Shown in pieces: positions 34,167-44,262 of a stretch of 64,000 nt of DNA. The stretch's first letter is position 1. Every line of letters starts with the position of its first letter. Both the position numbers and the translations under genes were made by a program. Source of the stretch: Rheinheimera tangshanensis (lineage in GTDB: Bacteria; Pseudomonadota; Gammaproteobacteria; Enterobacterales; Alteromonadaceae); assembly GCF_014645135.1 (NCBI RefSeq), contig NZ_BMLH01000002.1:186001-250000 (forward strand), read 5' to 3'. The notes under the pieces were generated by a model. The model was not told the DNA's origin and searched no databases. It saw only the letters and a list, made by a program, of their open reading frames with translations.

Positions 34167-36449
34167 GTGGGGTGGTTGGGTCGTTATTTGCGGCTGAGGA
34201 CTCAGGATTTAGGCAATGCTGATACAGCCTTTTGGCAACAAAGTGTGCTGCGCATCATTATGTTGTCTGGTCTGTGTCTGGTGTCTGTTATCGTGTTCCA
34301 CAGTTCCTGGCAAGCATGGCAATTAGGCGCTTATCAAGTCATCATCATCAGCTCGTTATTTTACGCTGCTTTAGTTTTTGCGCTGTTTCTCTCCAAACAA
34401 CATACAAAGAAAAGTGCTGTGGCTTTGCTGCTGATTGTGGTGATGGCAGGACTTTGTATTCTGCTGTTTAATGACGATTTTGAAATGGGCAAGCTGGGTA
34501 TCATTTTTATTTATACCTTGCCGATGATCAGCCTGATGTTTTTTGGTTTCAGAACGGCATTAGTTTTTATGTCGTTAAATTTTATTCCCTTTATTTATCT
34601 GCTTCAAAATCAGGCTCCGAATAATTTATTCGGTTTATCCATCACTCTGCCTGCGACTCATAGCTACTTACACGGCTTGTTGTTTTTGTTTTTTAACTTA
34701 TGTTTACCACTGGCTGCGGCCCGTATTTTCAGCACGTTAAAACGCAGTGCCGGCCAGCTTTCTGAACTGAATCAGAATCTGGCACAAAGCCACAATTATT
34801 ACGAAGAGTTGTTTGAGCACAATGGTTCAGCCACTGTGCTGGTAACGGCGTCCGGCGATATTATTAAGTCGAATAGTCTGGCCTGTGAGGTGTTAGGACT
34901 GGAGGTAGGGCAACAAGCTAATTTATTGTCTTTACTGAATTTTGTGCAGGACGGTCAGTTACAAGGGCATTGGCTGAAAGGCAAAGTGGAATGCAAGGTC
35001 AAAAGTCGTCCTGATTCCAGCTTAGTGTTAAAACATGTGATGTTAACCCGCTCCGGTCATCATGTGGTCAGTTTGCAGGAAATCAGCGCTTTACGGCAGT
35101 TGCAACAACAGTTGAAACAAAGTCAGAAAGTACAGGACAGTTGGCTGCATTACGACAGTTTAACCTGTTTACCTAATATCGCTGGTTTTACCGAGCTGGC
35201 AAACTACAAACAAGAGCAGTTAGCACCGCATGAGTTCGCTCTGGTGGCTATTATCAGACTGCGTCACGTGAAGACTCTGAATCAACAGTACGGTTATGAG
35301 TTTGGCAGCCAGTTGTTGCAACATTTCTCCAAAGTAGCGAAAGCGGCTTTGCCTTCAGATGCGGTATTAGCGCGGGTGCGGGGGGTGAAATTTGCTCTGT
35401 GGCTCAAAGGTGATCTCAATGTGGTGGACCCCAAGCAATTAGCTCAGGCTATCGCCAGTCAGTTACCGGTTGAACTGACGGTTGGGCCTTACACTGCTCG
35501 TATGAGTTATCAGTTTGGTGTCAGTTTCACTGAGCGACGCGACAATTACAATGCCCAACAACTGATTGAACAGTGTGAGCTGGCTTTGGAGCTTTCAGAT
35601 CCGAATCAGGTGGTCGGTTTTTATGATCAACAACAAGCTCAGCAATTGGAGCAGGATTACCAGCTGTTAAATGCTTTTCGTGATGCAATACGGCAAAAAC
35701 ACCTGGAGTTATGGCTACAACCTAAGGTCGACCCACAAGGTCAAATTCAAAGCTTTGAAGCCTTAAGCCGCTGGTTTATTGATGGGCAGGCGATAGCTCC
35801 TGATAGCTTTGTATTAATGGCAGAACGCCATGGTTTAATGACCATGTTTTCGCGTTTAGTTCTACAGCAAAGTGTCGGTATCTTACAAAGCTGGCAGCAG
35901 CAAGGCCTGTTATACCCCATAGCTATTAACCTCGGTGGACCAGAACTTTTGGATGACAGCTTTTTTGCAGAGCTGATGAGCTTGAGTGCTGACCATCCCT
36001 GGCTTACGCGCTACCTGCAACTGGAAATCACTGAAACCAATATTGCCGTGCAGCAACCTTTATTACATAAGCGGTTAAAGGCACTGAACCAGTATGGTTT
36101 CAGTATTTCTATTGATGATTTTGGTACAGGCCACTCCTCTTTAAGTCAACTGGTTGATTGCCCGGCTGATACGATAAAAATCGACAGACGTTTTGTCAGT
36201 TGTATCCCACAAGACAGCCGTACAGTGCGTATTTTGCATACCACTATTCAATTGGCTAAAGCCTTGAATCTGCAGATAGTCGCCGAAGGGGTCGAAAACG
36301 ATATTCAGCGCCGTTTCTTGCAAAGCCTGGGGTGTCAGTTGATGCAAGGCTATTTATTTGGCAGGCCAGCCCCCGCCTTGTATTGGGAAAATCTATTGTC
36401 GCCTCACTTAAGCTCCGTCACTATTCCAGCGTTGCAACATCAAAACTGA
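34167..36449 (+). CDS. Membrane EAL phosphodiesterase with degenerate GGDEF
   Basis: A 760-aa protein. About six N-terminal transmembrane helices (20-180) precede a PAS-like region (about 205-310), a GGDEF fold whose active site is lost (RVRGVKFALWL instead of GGDEF, about residue 404), and a complete EAL domain (about 500-755). The EAL domain has FEALSRW, LEITETN, SIDDFGTGHSS, KIDRRFV, EGVEN and QGYLFGRP. It should hydrolyse cyclic-di-GMP. The start is GTG with AGGGAG six bases upstream; a nearby ATG is out of frame. It lies between cysH and sstT with its own leader, so a role in sulfur metabolism is not implied. Confidence 0.87.
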   Translation: MGWLGRYLRLRTQDLGNADTAFWQQSVLRIIMLSGLCLVSVIVFHSSWQAWQLGAYQVIIISSLFYAALVFALFLSKQHTKKSAVALLLIVVMAGLCILLFNDDFEMGKLGIIFIYTLPMISLMFFGFRTALVFMSLNFIPFIYLLQNQAPNNLFGLSITLPATHSYLHGLLFLFFNLCLPLAAARIFSTLKRSAGQLSELNQNLAQSHNYYEELFEHNGSATVLVTASGDIIKSNSLACEVLGLEVGQQANLLSLLNFVQDGQLQGHWLKGKVECKVKSRPDSSLVLKHVMLTRSGHHVVSLQEISALRQLQQQLKQSQKVQDSWLHYDSLTCLPNIAGFTELANYKQEQLAPHEFALVAIIRLRHVKTLNQQYGYEFGSQLLQHFSKVAKAALPSDAVLARVRGVKFALWLKGDLNVVDPKQLAQAIASQLPVELTVGPYTARMSYQFGVSFTERRDNYNAQQLIEQCELALELSDPNQVVGFYDQQQAQQLEQDYQLLNAFRDAIRQKHLELWLQPKVDPQGQIQSFEALSRWFIDGQAIAPDSFVLMAERHGLMTMFSRLVLQQSVGILQSWQQQGLLYPIAINLGGPELLDDSFFAELMSLSADHPWLTRYLQLEITETNIAVQQPLLHKRLKALNQYGFSISIDDFGTGHSSLSQLVDCPADTIKIDRRFVSCIPQDSRTVRILHTTIQLAKALNLQIVAEGVENDIQRRFLQSLGCQLMQGYLFGRPAPALYWENLLSPHLSSVTIPALQHQN

Positions 36450-36628
36450 CCGCACCAGGATTAGCATAAGGAGACGTCGTTTAGTTTCTGTCTGGTTATC
36501 CCAAGCACAGGTTCTATAACAAAGTGACTGAAACAGCGTCGAAATAGCGATAGCCTGAGAGGATCTGCTGCTGCTCCGACTTGCCCCAATGAAGGATTCA
36601 AGGCAAAATCGGGCACTTATTCCTATAA

Positions 36629-36646
36629 CTGTGGCGCGCACCACAG
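36629..36646 (+). promoter_or_regulatory. Leader hairpin upstream of sstT
   Basis: CTGTGG, CGCGCA loop and CCACAG form a 6-bp hairpin about 19 nt before the sstT ATG, ahead of the AGAGAG ribosome site. The 215-base leader otherwise shows no recognised riboswitch. Confidence 0.3.
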
Positions 36647-36664
36647 CAGCAACAGAGAGTCCGT

Positions 36665-37879
36665 ATGACATCCACTGTATCCCGTCCATGGCAAAAACTT
36701 CTGCAACTCGGTTTAGTACCCCAAATTATTATTGGTATTTTGTTAGGTGTGCTGGTGGCGGTTGTTTCGCCTGAACTGGCAAAAAATCTGTCCTTGTTAG
36801 GTACCTTATTTGTCAAAGCTTTAAAAGCTATAGCGCCTTTGCTGGTGTTTGTGCTGGTGGCTTCAGCTATTGCCAATAAACAAGCCTCTGAAAGTGGTGG
36901 CATTAAGCCAGTTCTGGTGTTGTATTTATTCGGTACTTTTTTAGCCGCAGTGGTCGCTGTACTGCTGAGTTTTCTGTTTCCTACCACCTTAGTGCTGACC
37001 GCAGTGCCAGAGGCTATTGTGGCACCTGAAGGTATTAGTGAAGTATTAAAAGCCTTGTTACTGCAGGTGGTGGATAACCCTATTAATGCTCTGATTACCG
37101 GCAACTACATCGGCGTTTTAGCTTGGGCCGTAGGTTTAGGTCTGGCCTTACAGCATGCCAGCAAAAGCACCAAGCTGGTGTTCTTTGATTTGTCGCACGG
37201 GGTCTCCTCTTTAGTACGTTTTATTATTCGTCTGGCACCTTTTGGTATTTTGGGTTTGGTCGCCGATACCATAGCAACCACAGGTTTTGCAGCTTTAGCC
37301 AGTTATGGTCAGCTGATAGCTGTATTGTTAGGTGCTATGGCGATTATCGCTTTTGTGGTGAACCCTTTGTTAGTGTTCTTGAAAACAGGCTCTAATCCTT
37401 ATCCGTTGGTCTTTACCTGTTTGCGTGAAAGTGGCGTGACCGCCTTTTTTACCCGTAGCTCAGCTGCCAATATTCCGGTGAATTTACAGCTCTGTGAAAA
37501 GCTGAAGTTAAATGAGGAAATATATGGTGTTTCCATACCGCTGGGCGCGACCATTAATATGGCCGGCGCTGCTATCACCATCACAGTACTGACGTTAGCC
37601 ACTGTAAATACGCTGGGCATAGAAGTGGATTTTGCCAGCGCTATTTTGCTAAGTATGCTGGCAGCAGTTTCTGCTTGTGGTGCGTCAGGCGTGGCTGGTG
37701 GTTCGTTATTACTGATCCCTCTGGCTTGTAGCTTATTTGGTATCCCCAACGAAGTGGCCATGCAGGTGGTGGCGACTGGCTTTATTATTGGTGTCATTCA
37801 GGACAGCGCTGAAACTGCTCTGAATAGTTCGACTGACGTGGTCTTTACTGCAGCTGTTTGCCAAAGCCAAAAAGTCTGA
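36665..37879 (+). CDS. sstT: Serine/threonine:sodium symporter SstT
   Basis: A 404-aa dicarboxylate/amino acid:cation symporter (DAACS) family protein, length close to E. coli SstT (414 aa). Typical signatures are [18 protein letters not shown], the re-entrant serine-rich loop [15 protein letters not shown], the TM7 motif [14 protein letters not shown], and [16 protein letters not shown] with [15 protein letters not shown]. It imports serine and threonine with sodium. Serine is the acceptor for sulfide incorporation after acetylation, so its place inside the cys region is suggestive, but it appears separately transcribed. Confidence 0.93.
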   Translation: MTSTVSRPWQKLLQLGLVPQIIIGILLGVLVAVVSPELAKNLSLLGTLFVKALKAIAPLLVFVLVASAIANKQASESGGIKPVLVLYLFGTFLAAVVAVLLSFLFPTTLVLTAVPEAIVAPEGISEVLKALLLQVVDNPINALITGNYIGVLAWAVGLGLALQHASKSTKLVFFDLSHGVSSLVRFIIRLAPFGILGLVADTIATTGFAALASYGQLIAVLLGAMAIIAFVVNPLLVFLKTGSNPYPLVFTCLRESGVTAFFTRSSAANIPVNLQLCEKLKLNEEIYGVSIPLGATINMAGAAITITVLTLATVNTLGIEVDFASAILLSMLAAVSACGASGVAGGSLLLIPLACSLFGIPNEVAMQVVATGFIIGVIQDSAETALNSSTDVVFTAAVCQSQKV

Positions 37880-37887
37880 TTATAAAA

Positions 37888-37916
37888 ATGGGGTCAGGCC
37901 AAAGGCCGGACCCCAT
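37888..37916. repeat. GGGGTC-type palindromic repeat, copy 1
   Basis: ATGGGGTC and GACCCCAT enclose GGCC-AAA-GGCC, a hairpin starting 9 nt after the sstT stop. No T-tract follows. The same outer motif occurs at 54550-54595 and, partially, at 59611-59647. A short CCGC tandem run (37925-37940) follows. Confidence 0.5.
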
Positions 37917-37990
37917 CTGAGTTTCCGCCCGCCCGCCCGCTTTTACTTCTGCCCCTATTCCTTTTAGTTATAAGAGATCGATATCCATTA

Positions 37991-38018
37991 TTGTAAAAAA
38001 GACGTTTAGACGTCTAAT
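37991..38018 (+). promoter_or_regulatory. Candidate cysG promoter
   Basis: TTGTAA (37991-37996), a 16-bp spacer and TCTAAT (38013-38018, 5 of 6 bases). The spacer contains a direct repeat AGACGT (38000-38005 and 38008-38013) and the palindrome AGACGTCT, a possible operator. Confidence 0.4.
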
Positions 38019-38117
38019 ATGCAGGCTCAGATGAAAAAGCTTTGATTGAGGTATCCACTCTAACCAAATCAAAGTGCTGTTTATGTCAAAGTGCTGTCCA
38101 TACAGCAGGAGCCCCAA

Positions 38118-39536
38118 GTGCAGTATTTGCCTATTTTTGCCCAATTGAAAAATCGCCCTGTGTTGCTGGTAGGCGCTGGTCATGTGGCATTGCGCAAGGC
38201 CGGTACTTTACTCAAAGCGGGCGCCCGTCTGACGGTAGTGGCGACTTACTTTGCCGATGAATTCATCGAGTGGCAGCAACAAGGCAAAGCCACTTTAATT
38301 GAAAGCCGTTTTGAAGCTCATCATATCGACGGCCATGTACTGGTAGTCGCAGCGACTGATGATGATGCGGTTAACCAGTCGGTGTTTGAAGCTGCCGATG
38401 TGCGCAATATTCTGGTCAATACTGTGGATGACCAGCCCAACTGCAGTTTTATTTTCCCTGCCATTATCGACCGTAGTCCTATTCTGATTGCCATTTCCAG
38501 CGCAGGTACTGCACCTGTGTTAGCTCGGCGTTTGCGCGAAAAACTCGAAGCTATTTTGCCTGCTCATTTGGGTCCTCTGGCCCAGTTAGTTGGGGCTTTT
38601 CGCGACAAAGTAAAACAAAAGATTGATGGTTTTGCCGGTCGTCGTCAGTTTTGGGAGCGGGTATTTGACTCCTCCATTGTGCGTGAAGTGCAAGCCAACC
38701 GGCTGGATGTCGCTCAGCAGCAATTAGAAGACTTATTGGAGCGGGAAATACCCACTCAGGGCGAAGTCTATTTAGTCGGCTCTGGTCCTGGTGATCCGGA
38801 ACTTCTGACCTTAAAAGCTTTGCAATTGATGCAACAAGCGGATGTGGTGGTGTACGACTATTTAGTCTCAGAGCCTATTCTACAACTGGTGCGCCGTGAC
38901 GCCGAACTCGTCTGTGTAGGTAAAAAAGCTGGCGCCCATTCGGTTGCTCAGGAAGAAACAAATAACTTGTTGGTTTCTTTAGCTTTATCAGGTAAAAAAG
39001 TATGCAGACTCAAAGGCGGTGATCCTTTTATTTTTGGCCGGGGTGCCGAAGAAATAGAAGTACTTTTGCCTCATGGCATTCCATTTCAGGTGGTGCCGGG
39101 CATTACTGCTGCCGCAGGGTGCGCCGCTTATGCAGGTATTGCTTTAACTCACAGAGATTATGCCCAGGCTGTGCAGTTTGTTACGGGTCATTGCCGTAAA
39201 GATGGTGTGGAGCCGGACTGGCAAAGTTTAAGCCGGCCAAATCAGACGCTGGTGATTTATATGGGCCTGATGAAAGTAGAGCATATTCAGCAGCAGTTGC
39301 TCAGCGCCGGTCGTGCTGCAACTATTCCTGTGGCAGTGATTGAAAACGGCACCAGAGCCGATCAGCGTGTGTTTACCGGACAGCTCAGCCAACTGGCCAA
39401 TTTAGTGGCGGAGCATCAGGTGCAATCACCGGCTTTGCTGATTATTGGTGAAGTAGTGGCCTTACAGCAAAAATTAAACTGGTTTGGCGACAGGCCTGAT
39501 CAGCAGGCTCAACAGCCTTTAACCACCAGAATTTAA
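38118..39536 (+). CDS. cysG: Siroheme synthase (trifunctional CysG)
   Basis: A 472-aa fusion. The N-terminal half (about 1-200) is precorrin-2 dehydrogenase/sirohydrochlorin ferrochelatase, with VLLVGAGHVALRKAG and NTVDDQPNCSFIFPAI. The C-terminal half is uroporphyrinogen-III C-methyltransferase, with VYLVGSGPGDPELLTLKA, VVYDYLVS, RLKGGDPFIFGRGAEE and VVPGITAAAGCAAYAGI. It makes siroheme for CysI from uroporphyrinogen III. The start is GTG at 38118, with AGGAG six bases upstream and an N-terminus (QYLPIFAQLKNR) matching the family. An upstream in-frame GTG at 38091 is rejected. First gene of the cysGDN-permease-CQ cluster. Confidence 0.95.
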   Translation: MQYLPIFAQLKNRPVLLVGAGHVALRKAGTLLKAGARLTVVATYFADEFIEWQQQGKATLIESRFEAHHIDGHVLVVAATDDDAVNQSVFEAADVRNILVNTVDDQPNCSFIFPAIIDRSPILIAISSAGTAPVLARRLREKLEAILPAHLGPLAQLVGAFRDKVKQKIDGFAGRRQFWERVFDSSIVREVQANRLDVAQQQLEDLLEREIPTQGEVYLVGSGPGDPELLTLKALQLMQQADVVVYDYLVSEPILQLVRRDAELVCVGKKAGAHSVAQEETNNLLVSLALSGKKVCRLKGGDPFIFGRGAEEIEVLLPHGIPFQVVPGITAAAGCAAYAGIALTHRDYAQAVQFVTGHCRKDGVEPDWQSLSRPNQTLVIYMGLMKVEHIQQQLLSAGRAATIPVAVIENGTRADQRVFTGQLSQLANLVAEHQVQSPALLIIGEVVALQQKLNWFGDRPDQQAQQPLTTRI

Positions 39537-39587
39537 AAACTTTTTGTTTTAGAACTCTTTTTTAAAGACTTAATGGGAGCAGACCCT

Positions 39588-40502
39588 ATGGGCCAGCCAG
39601 TGAAACCTCTGACACATTTACAACAACTGGAAGCTGAAAGTATCCAGATTTTCCGCGAAGTCGCGGCTGAATTTGATAATCCGGTGATGTTGTATTCCAT
39701 AGGTAAAGATTCCTCTGTGCTGCTGCATTTAGCGCGCAAAGCTTTTTATCCGGGCAAAATTCCGTTTCCACTGTTGCATGTCGATACCCGTTGGAAATTC
39801 CGCGAGATGATCGAGTTCCGTGACAAAGTGGCGAAACAATATGGCTTTGATTTGCTGGTGCATATCAATCCGGAAGGTGTGGCCATGGATATGAATCCTT
39901 TCACTTATGGTAGCTCCAAACACACAGACGTAATGAAAACTCAGGGCTTAAAACAAGCGCTGGATCAGTACGGTTTTGATGCAGCTTTTGGTGGTGCGCG
40001 CCGTGACGAAGAAAAATCCCGAGCCAAAGAGCGGGTCTATTCCTTCCGCGACCAACATCACAGATGGGATCCAAAAAATCAGCGTCCTGAGCTGTGGCAT
40101 ACCTACAACGGTCAGGTCAATAAAGGCGAAAGTATCCGCGTATTCCCGCTGTCAAACTGGACTGAGCTGGATATCTGGCAATACATCTATCAGGAAAAAA
40201 TCGACATAGTACCGCTGTATTTTGCCGCTGTGCGTCCTGTAGTGGAGCGTAACGGTACGCTAATTATGGTGGATGATGAACGTATGCCACTGAATCCTGG
40301 TGAAGTACCAGAGCAAAAGCTGGTGCGTTTTCGCACTTTAGGCTGTTACCCACTGACCGGTGCTATCGAGTCTTCAGCCGACAGCCTGACCGGTATTATT
40401 GAAGAGATGCTGTTGTCGACCTCCAGTGAGCGACAAGGCCGGGTGATTGACCACGATTCCAGTGGTTCGATGGAAAAGAAAAAACGTGAGGGGTATTTCT
40501 GA
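39588..40502 (+). CDS. cysD: Sulfate adenylyltransferase subunit 2
   Basis: A 304-aa small subunit of ATP sulfurylase, matching E. coli CysD (302 aa): [20 protein letters not shown], the PP-loop [34 protein letters not shown] and [17 protein letters not shown]-like C-terminus. It adenylates sulfate to APS with CysN providing GTP hydrolysis. The ATG at 39588 gives the family N-terminus and has GGGAG upstream; the ATG at 39573 is rejected. Its stop overlaps the cysN ATG (TGATG). Confidence 0.97.
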   Translation: MGQPVKPLTHLQQLEAESIQIFREVAAEFDNPVMLYSIGKDSSVLLHLARKAFYPGKIPFPLLHVDTRWKFREMIEFRDKVAKQYGFDLLVHINPEGVAMDMNPFTYGSSKHTDVMKTQGLKQALDQYGFDAAFGGARRDEEKSRAKERVYSFRDQHHRWDPKNQRPELWHTYNGQVNKGESIRVFPLSNWTELDIWQYIYQEKIDIVPLYFAAVRPVVERNGTLIMVDDERMPLNPGEVPEQKLVRFRTLGCYPLTGAIESSADSLTGIIEEMLLSTSSERQGRVIDHDSSGSMEKKKREGYF

Positions 40503-41920
40503 TGTCAGTCGCCAATGAATTAGCAGAAATCGGTATTGAGCAGTACTTAGAGCAGCAACAGCACAAATCGCTGCTGAAGTTTTTAACCTGTGGTTCAGTC
40601 GACGACGGTAAAAGTACGCTGATCGGCCGTTTATTGCATGACAGTCAGCAGATTTATGAAGATCAACTGGCAGCGTTACACAAAGACAGTAAAAGCCATG
40701 GTACTACAGGCGAAGCTATTGATTTAGCCTTACTGGTGGATGGTCTACAGGCGGAGCGCGAGCAGGGCATTACCATAGATGTGGCTTATCGCTATTTCTC
40801 TACTGATAAACGTAAGTTTATTATTGCCGACACCCCAGGCCATGAGCAGTACACCCGCAATATGGCGACAGGTGCCTCAAACTGCGACCTGGCTATTATT
40901 CTGGTCGATGCCCGTTATGGCGTGCAAACCCAAACCCGTCGTCACAGCTTTATCTGTTCTTTGCTGGGTATTAAGCAGTTTGTAGTCGCCATCAATAAAA
41001 TGGATTTATTAGGTTTTGACCAGCAGCGTTTTGAGCAAATTAAACAAGAGTACCTGCAATTTGCCGCGCAGCTGAACGTGCCTTCTATTCAGTTTGTGCC
41101 CTTGTCGGCGCTTAATGGCGACAACGTGGTACACAGCTCGACCCAAACGCCCTGGTATCAGGACGGTCCATTACTGAGCTTATTGGAGAAGGCTCCTGTT
41201 ACAGGTTTTAACTGGCATGCCGAAGCCCGTTTGCCGGTGCAGTATGTCAGCCGCCCTAACCTGAACTTCCGTGGTTTTGCCGGTACTATCGCCAGCGGTA
41301 GCTTTAAAATGGGTGATGCTATTGTGGCTTTACCTTCAGGCAAAGGCTCGGTTATTAAGTCTATTGTCACTTTTGATGGCGAATGGCAGGAAGCAGTTGC
41401 AGGTCAGGCAGTTACGCTGACGCTGAACGACGAAATCGATATCAGTCGGGGTGATGTGATAGTGCCTGCGACTCATCATGCTGCGGTTTCGAACCGTATT
41501 CTGGCCAAAGTGGTCTGGATGCATGAAGAGCCACTGTTGATTGGCAAAAGCTACAACATCAAACTGGCGACAAAAAAGGTCAGCGGTAAAGTGACAGCGA
41601 TAGCGCACAGCATAGATGTCAATACATTGGCGGAACATCAGGCCGACAAGCTTGAGCTGAACAGCATAGCGCTGGTCGAGCTGGAGCTGACCGAAGCTGT
41701 GGTGTTTGACCCTTATGCGCAAAACCGCGACACAGGTGGCTTTATCTTTATCGACCGCATCAGCAATATCACAGTAGGTGCTGGTATGGTTGACAGCGCT
41801 TTGGCCAGTGTCAGCAGTAAAGCTGAATTCAGTGAGTTTGAGCTGGAACTCAATGCCTTAGTGCGTAAACATTTCCCACACTGGCAGGCACTGGATTTAA
41901 GCCAGTTGAAAAAAGGCTAA
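40502..41920 (+). CDS. cysN: Sulfate adenylyltransferase subunit 1 (GTPase)
   Basis: A 472-aa EF-Tu-like GTPase: G1 GSVDDGKST (residues 31-39), [12 protein letters not shown] switch, [11 protein letters not shown] (G3), NKMD (G4), then beta-barrel domains. It lacks a C-terminal APS kinase domain; that activity is the separate cysC gene. GTP hydrolysis drives APS formation by CysD. Overlaps cysD by one base and precedes the permease by 2 nt. Confidence 0.97.
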   Translation: MSVANELAEIGIEQYLEQQQHKSLLKFLTCGSVDDGKSTLIGRLLHDSQQIYEDQLAALHKDSKSHGTTGEAIDLALLVDGLQAEREQGITIDVAYRYFSTDKRKFIIADTPGHEQYTRNMATGASNCDLAIILVDARYGVQTQTRRHSFICSLLGIKQFVVAINKMDLLGFDQQRFEQIKQEYLQFAAQLNVPSIQFVPLSALNGDNVVHSSTQTPWYQDGPLLSLLEKAPVTGFNWHAEARLPVQYVSRPNLNFRGFAGTIASGSFKMGDAIVALPSGKGSVIKSIVTFDGEWQEAVAGQAVTLTLNDEIDISRGDVIVPATHHAAVSNRILAKVVWMHEEPLLIGKSYNIKLATKKVSGKVTAIAHSIDVNTLAEHQADKLELNSIALVELELTEAVVFDPYAQNRDTGGFIFIDRISNITVGAGMVDSALASVSSKAEFSEFELELNALVRKHFPHWQALDLSQLKKG

Positions 41921-41922
41921 GC

Positions 41923-43659
41923 ATGAGTCTGGAGCAGTACGGCGTATTCGCTATTTTGGCAGGGCTGATTGCCCTGCTAACCCTTACGCGGCTGTCGGCT
42001 GCCTGGGTATTCGGAGCAGTGGCCGTACTGACTTATCTAACGGATTTGCTGAACGTCCAACAGTTTGCCGCCAGCTTTACCGATTCCTCGTTATTAACCC
42101 TGGTGTTGTTATTGCTCGTGTCTATAGCGTTGGAGAAAACCCGGTTGATCAGTTGGGTCGGGCAGCAACTGAATAATGGCGGCTTACGTACTGTGCTGAC
42201 CCGGCTTTGGGTATCGACAGCACTACTTTCATCTTTCACTGCCAATACCGCTGTAGTCGCCAGTTTAATTGGTGCTATTAAACGCAGTCAGAAGTTTGCG
42301 CCTAGCAAACTGATGTTGCCTATGGCGTTTGCTGCTACTTTTGGTGGTACTCTCACTTTGATTGGTACCTCGACCAACTTAGTGGTCAATAGCTTCCTGG
42401 ATAAGGCGGGCTTGCCCTTACTGCAGTTTTTTACCACCACGGCTGTTGGTGCTGGTGTAGTGGTTGCCGGTATGCTGATGATGTGGCTGATTGCTAACCG
42501 CCTGCCTGTTACTGAAAAAGCAGCAGACGAAGCGGATCTGCCTTACTTTTTGGAAGCTCGTATCAGTGCTGATTCAGTGTTGATTGGCAAGACTATAGGG
42601 GAGGCTGGGCTTCGGCATTTACGTAAACTATTTTTAGCTGAAATAGTGCGGGGTGAACAAAATATAGCCCCTGTTTGTCCGGAAGACAGGCTACAACAAG
42701 GCGACGTCTTACTCTTCGCCGGTGATATGGAGTCCGTGGCTTTATTGCAGGAAATTCAAGGCCTGACTTTGTATGGCCATCACAGCATGAATGGCCAGGC
42801 GTTGGTGGAAGCCATTATCAGTCACTCGTCCAGTTTAAATGGCGTATCACTAAAAGACGCCAAATTCCGTGAAGAATTTGATGCTGTGGTCGTTGCTGTT
42901 AAGCGTGGCCAGGAACGCTTACAAGGTGGTTTAGGTTCTATTGTGTTACAAACCGGCGATACTTTATTGCTGGTGCCGGGCAAAAGCTTTCATCAAAACA
43001 GTAAACTCACTAAAGAGTTTTTGCTGGTGAATGGTGTGGATTCGGCTACCCGTTTATCTTTGCGTCGTAGCTGGGGCGTATTATCTGCTTTTGTCGCTGT
43101 GATTGGTTTATCCATGACAGGCGAATTGCCATTGCTCAAAGGGCTGGTGTTATTGCTGATAGGTTTAATGGCAACAGGCATCATCAGCTTGCAGGAAGTC
43201 AGGCGACGTTTTCCGCTCGATATAGTGCTGATTGTCGGTGGTGCTTTGGTGCTATCACAGGCTATGGAGAATACTGGCGTATCCGAGCTCTTGGGACAGG
43301 GCTTATTGCAGGTCTTTACCGGCTATCATTTATTCTGGGCTTTAGCTGCTTTGTATTTTTTCACCCTGATACTGACTGAGCTGATGTCCAATAACGCAGC
43401 CGCTGCTTTGGCTTGTCCTTTGGCTATCAGTTTAGCCAAAGCCTTTGGGATAGATCCTACGCCTTTGATTATGGCGGTGTTGTTTGGTGCCAGTGCCAGC
43501 TTTATCTCGCCCTGGGGTTATCAAACCAACCTGCTGGTGTATACAGTGGGTAACTACAAATTAAGCCAGTATGTCAAAGTAGGTTTGCCCATGGCACTGG
43601 CCTATTCGATAGCCGTATTGGCATTAATACCTCTGTTTTTCCCTTTTCAGTCGCTGTAA
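41923..43659 (+). CDS. SLC13/DASS-type permease with two TrkA-C domains (probable sulfate transporter)
   Basis: A 578-aa membrane protein. The first membrane half (about 1-195) includes SSFTANTAVVASLIG and GGTLTLIGTSTNLVVNSF, sodium/substrate-motif-like repeats of the DASS family. Two soluble TrkA-C/RCK-C domains follow (about 205-290 and 295-375). The second membrane half (about 385-578) has the matching MSNNAAAALACPLA and SASFISPWGYQTNLLVY. It is tightly packed in the cys operon (2 nt after cysN, 9 nt before cysC), and no sulfate ABC transporter is present. Sulfate uptake is therefore the likely role, though inferred from context. Confidence 0.85.
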   Translation: MSLEQYGVFAILAGLIALLTLTRLSAAWVFGAVAVLTYLTDLLNVQQFAASFTDSSLLTLVLLLLVSIALEKTRLISWVGQQLNNGGLRTVLTRLWVSTALLSSFTANTAVVASLIGAIKRSQKFAPSKLMLPMAFAATFGGTLTLIGTSTNLVVNSFLDKAGLPLLQFFTTTAVGAGVVVAGMLMMWLIANRLPVTEKAADEADLPYFLEARISADSVLIGKTIGEAGLRHLRKLFLAEIVRGEQNIAPVCPEDRLQQGDVLLFAGDMESVALLQEIQGLTLYGHHSMNGQALVEAIISHSSSLNGVSLKDAKFREEFDAVVVAVKRGQERLQGGLGSIVLQTGDTLLLVPGKSFHQNSKLTKEFLLVNGVDSATRLSLRRSWGVLSAFVAVIGLSMTGELPLLKGLVLLLIGLMATGIISLQEVRRRFPLDIVLIVGGALVLSQAMENTGVSELLGQGLLQVFTGYHLFWALAALYFFTLILTELMSNNAAAALACPLAISLAKAFGIDPTPLIMAVLFGASASFISPWGYQTNLLVYTVGNYKLSQYVKVGLPMALAYSIAVLALIPLFFPFQSL

Positions 43660-43668
43660 GGAATTTTT

Positions 43669-44262
43669 ATGAGTCAGGTCGTTTGGCAAAACTATCAAAT
43701 CAGCCGCGCCGATCGTGAGCAACAAAACGGTCATCAGGGTGTTGTAGTGTGGTTTACCGGATTAAGTGGCGCAGGAAAATCGACAGTGGCCAACGCATTA
43801 GAGCAGGAACTGGTAAAACGTAAAGTACATAGCTATTTGCTGGATGGTGACAATGTGCGCCACGGTTTATGTGCTGATTTAGGCTTTAGCGAAGCTGATC
43901 GCACTGAAAACATCCGTCGTGTAGGTGCAGTCGCAGGTTTAATGCTGGACGCAGGTTTGGTGGTTTTGAGCGCTTTTATTTCACCTTACCGAGCACAACG
44001 CCAGGCGATAAGAAATAGCCTGCCAGAGGGCAAGTTTTTAGAGATTTATATCGCAACTTCTTTAGATGTGTGCGAGCAGCGTGACGTCAAAGGTTTGTAT
44101 CAAAAAGCCAGACGGGGTGAAATCAGCCATTTCACTGGTATTTCTGACCCTTATGAAGCACCGGACCAACCGGATTTAACCATAGATACGGCGCAACAAA
44201 GTCTGGAACAAAGTGTCGAACAACTGATTGCCTTACTGACGGAAAAAGGAGTGCTGAGCTGA
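43669..44262 (+). CDS. cysC: Adenylyl-sulfate kinase
   Basis: A 197-aa APS kinase that phosphorylates APS to PAPS. P-loop GLSGAGKST (K37), DGDNVRHGLCADLGFSEADR, ENIRRVGAVAGLMLDAG, FISPYRAQR, KGLYQKARRGEI and FTGISDPYEAP are all intact. AAGGA ribosome site. The stop overlaps the cysQ ATG by one base. Confidence 0.97.
   Translation: MSQVVWQNYQISRADREQQNGHQGVVVWFTGLSGAGKSTVANALEQELVKRKVHSYLLDGDNVRHGLCADLGFSEADRTENIRRVGAVAGLMLDAGLVVLSAFISPYRAQRQAIRNSLPEGKFLEIYIATSLDVCEQRDVKGLYQKARRGEISHFTGISDPYEAPDQPDLTIDTAQQSLEQSVEQLIALLTEKGVLS

Noticed and set aside
36450-36664. Riboswitch in the sstT leader
   Set aside because: A CTGAGAGGA segment briefly suggested TPP or lysine elements, but the other conserved parts of either riboswitch are absent.
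37925-37940. CCGC tandem run as a phase-variable microsatellite
   Set aside because: Fewer than four units, intergenic and not next to a start codon; too short to argue for slippage control.
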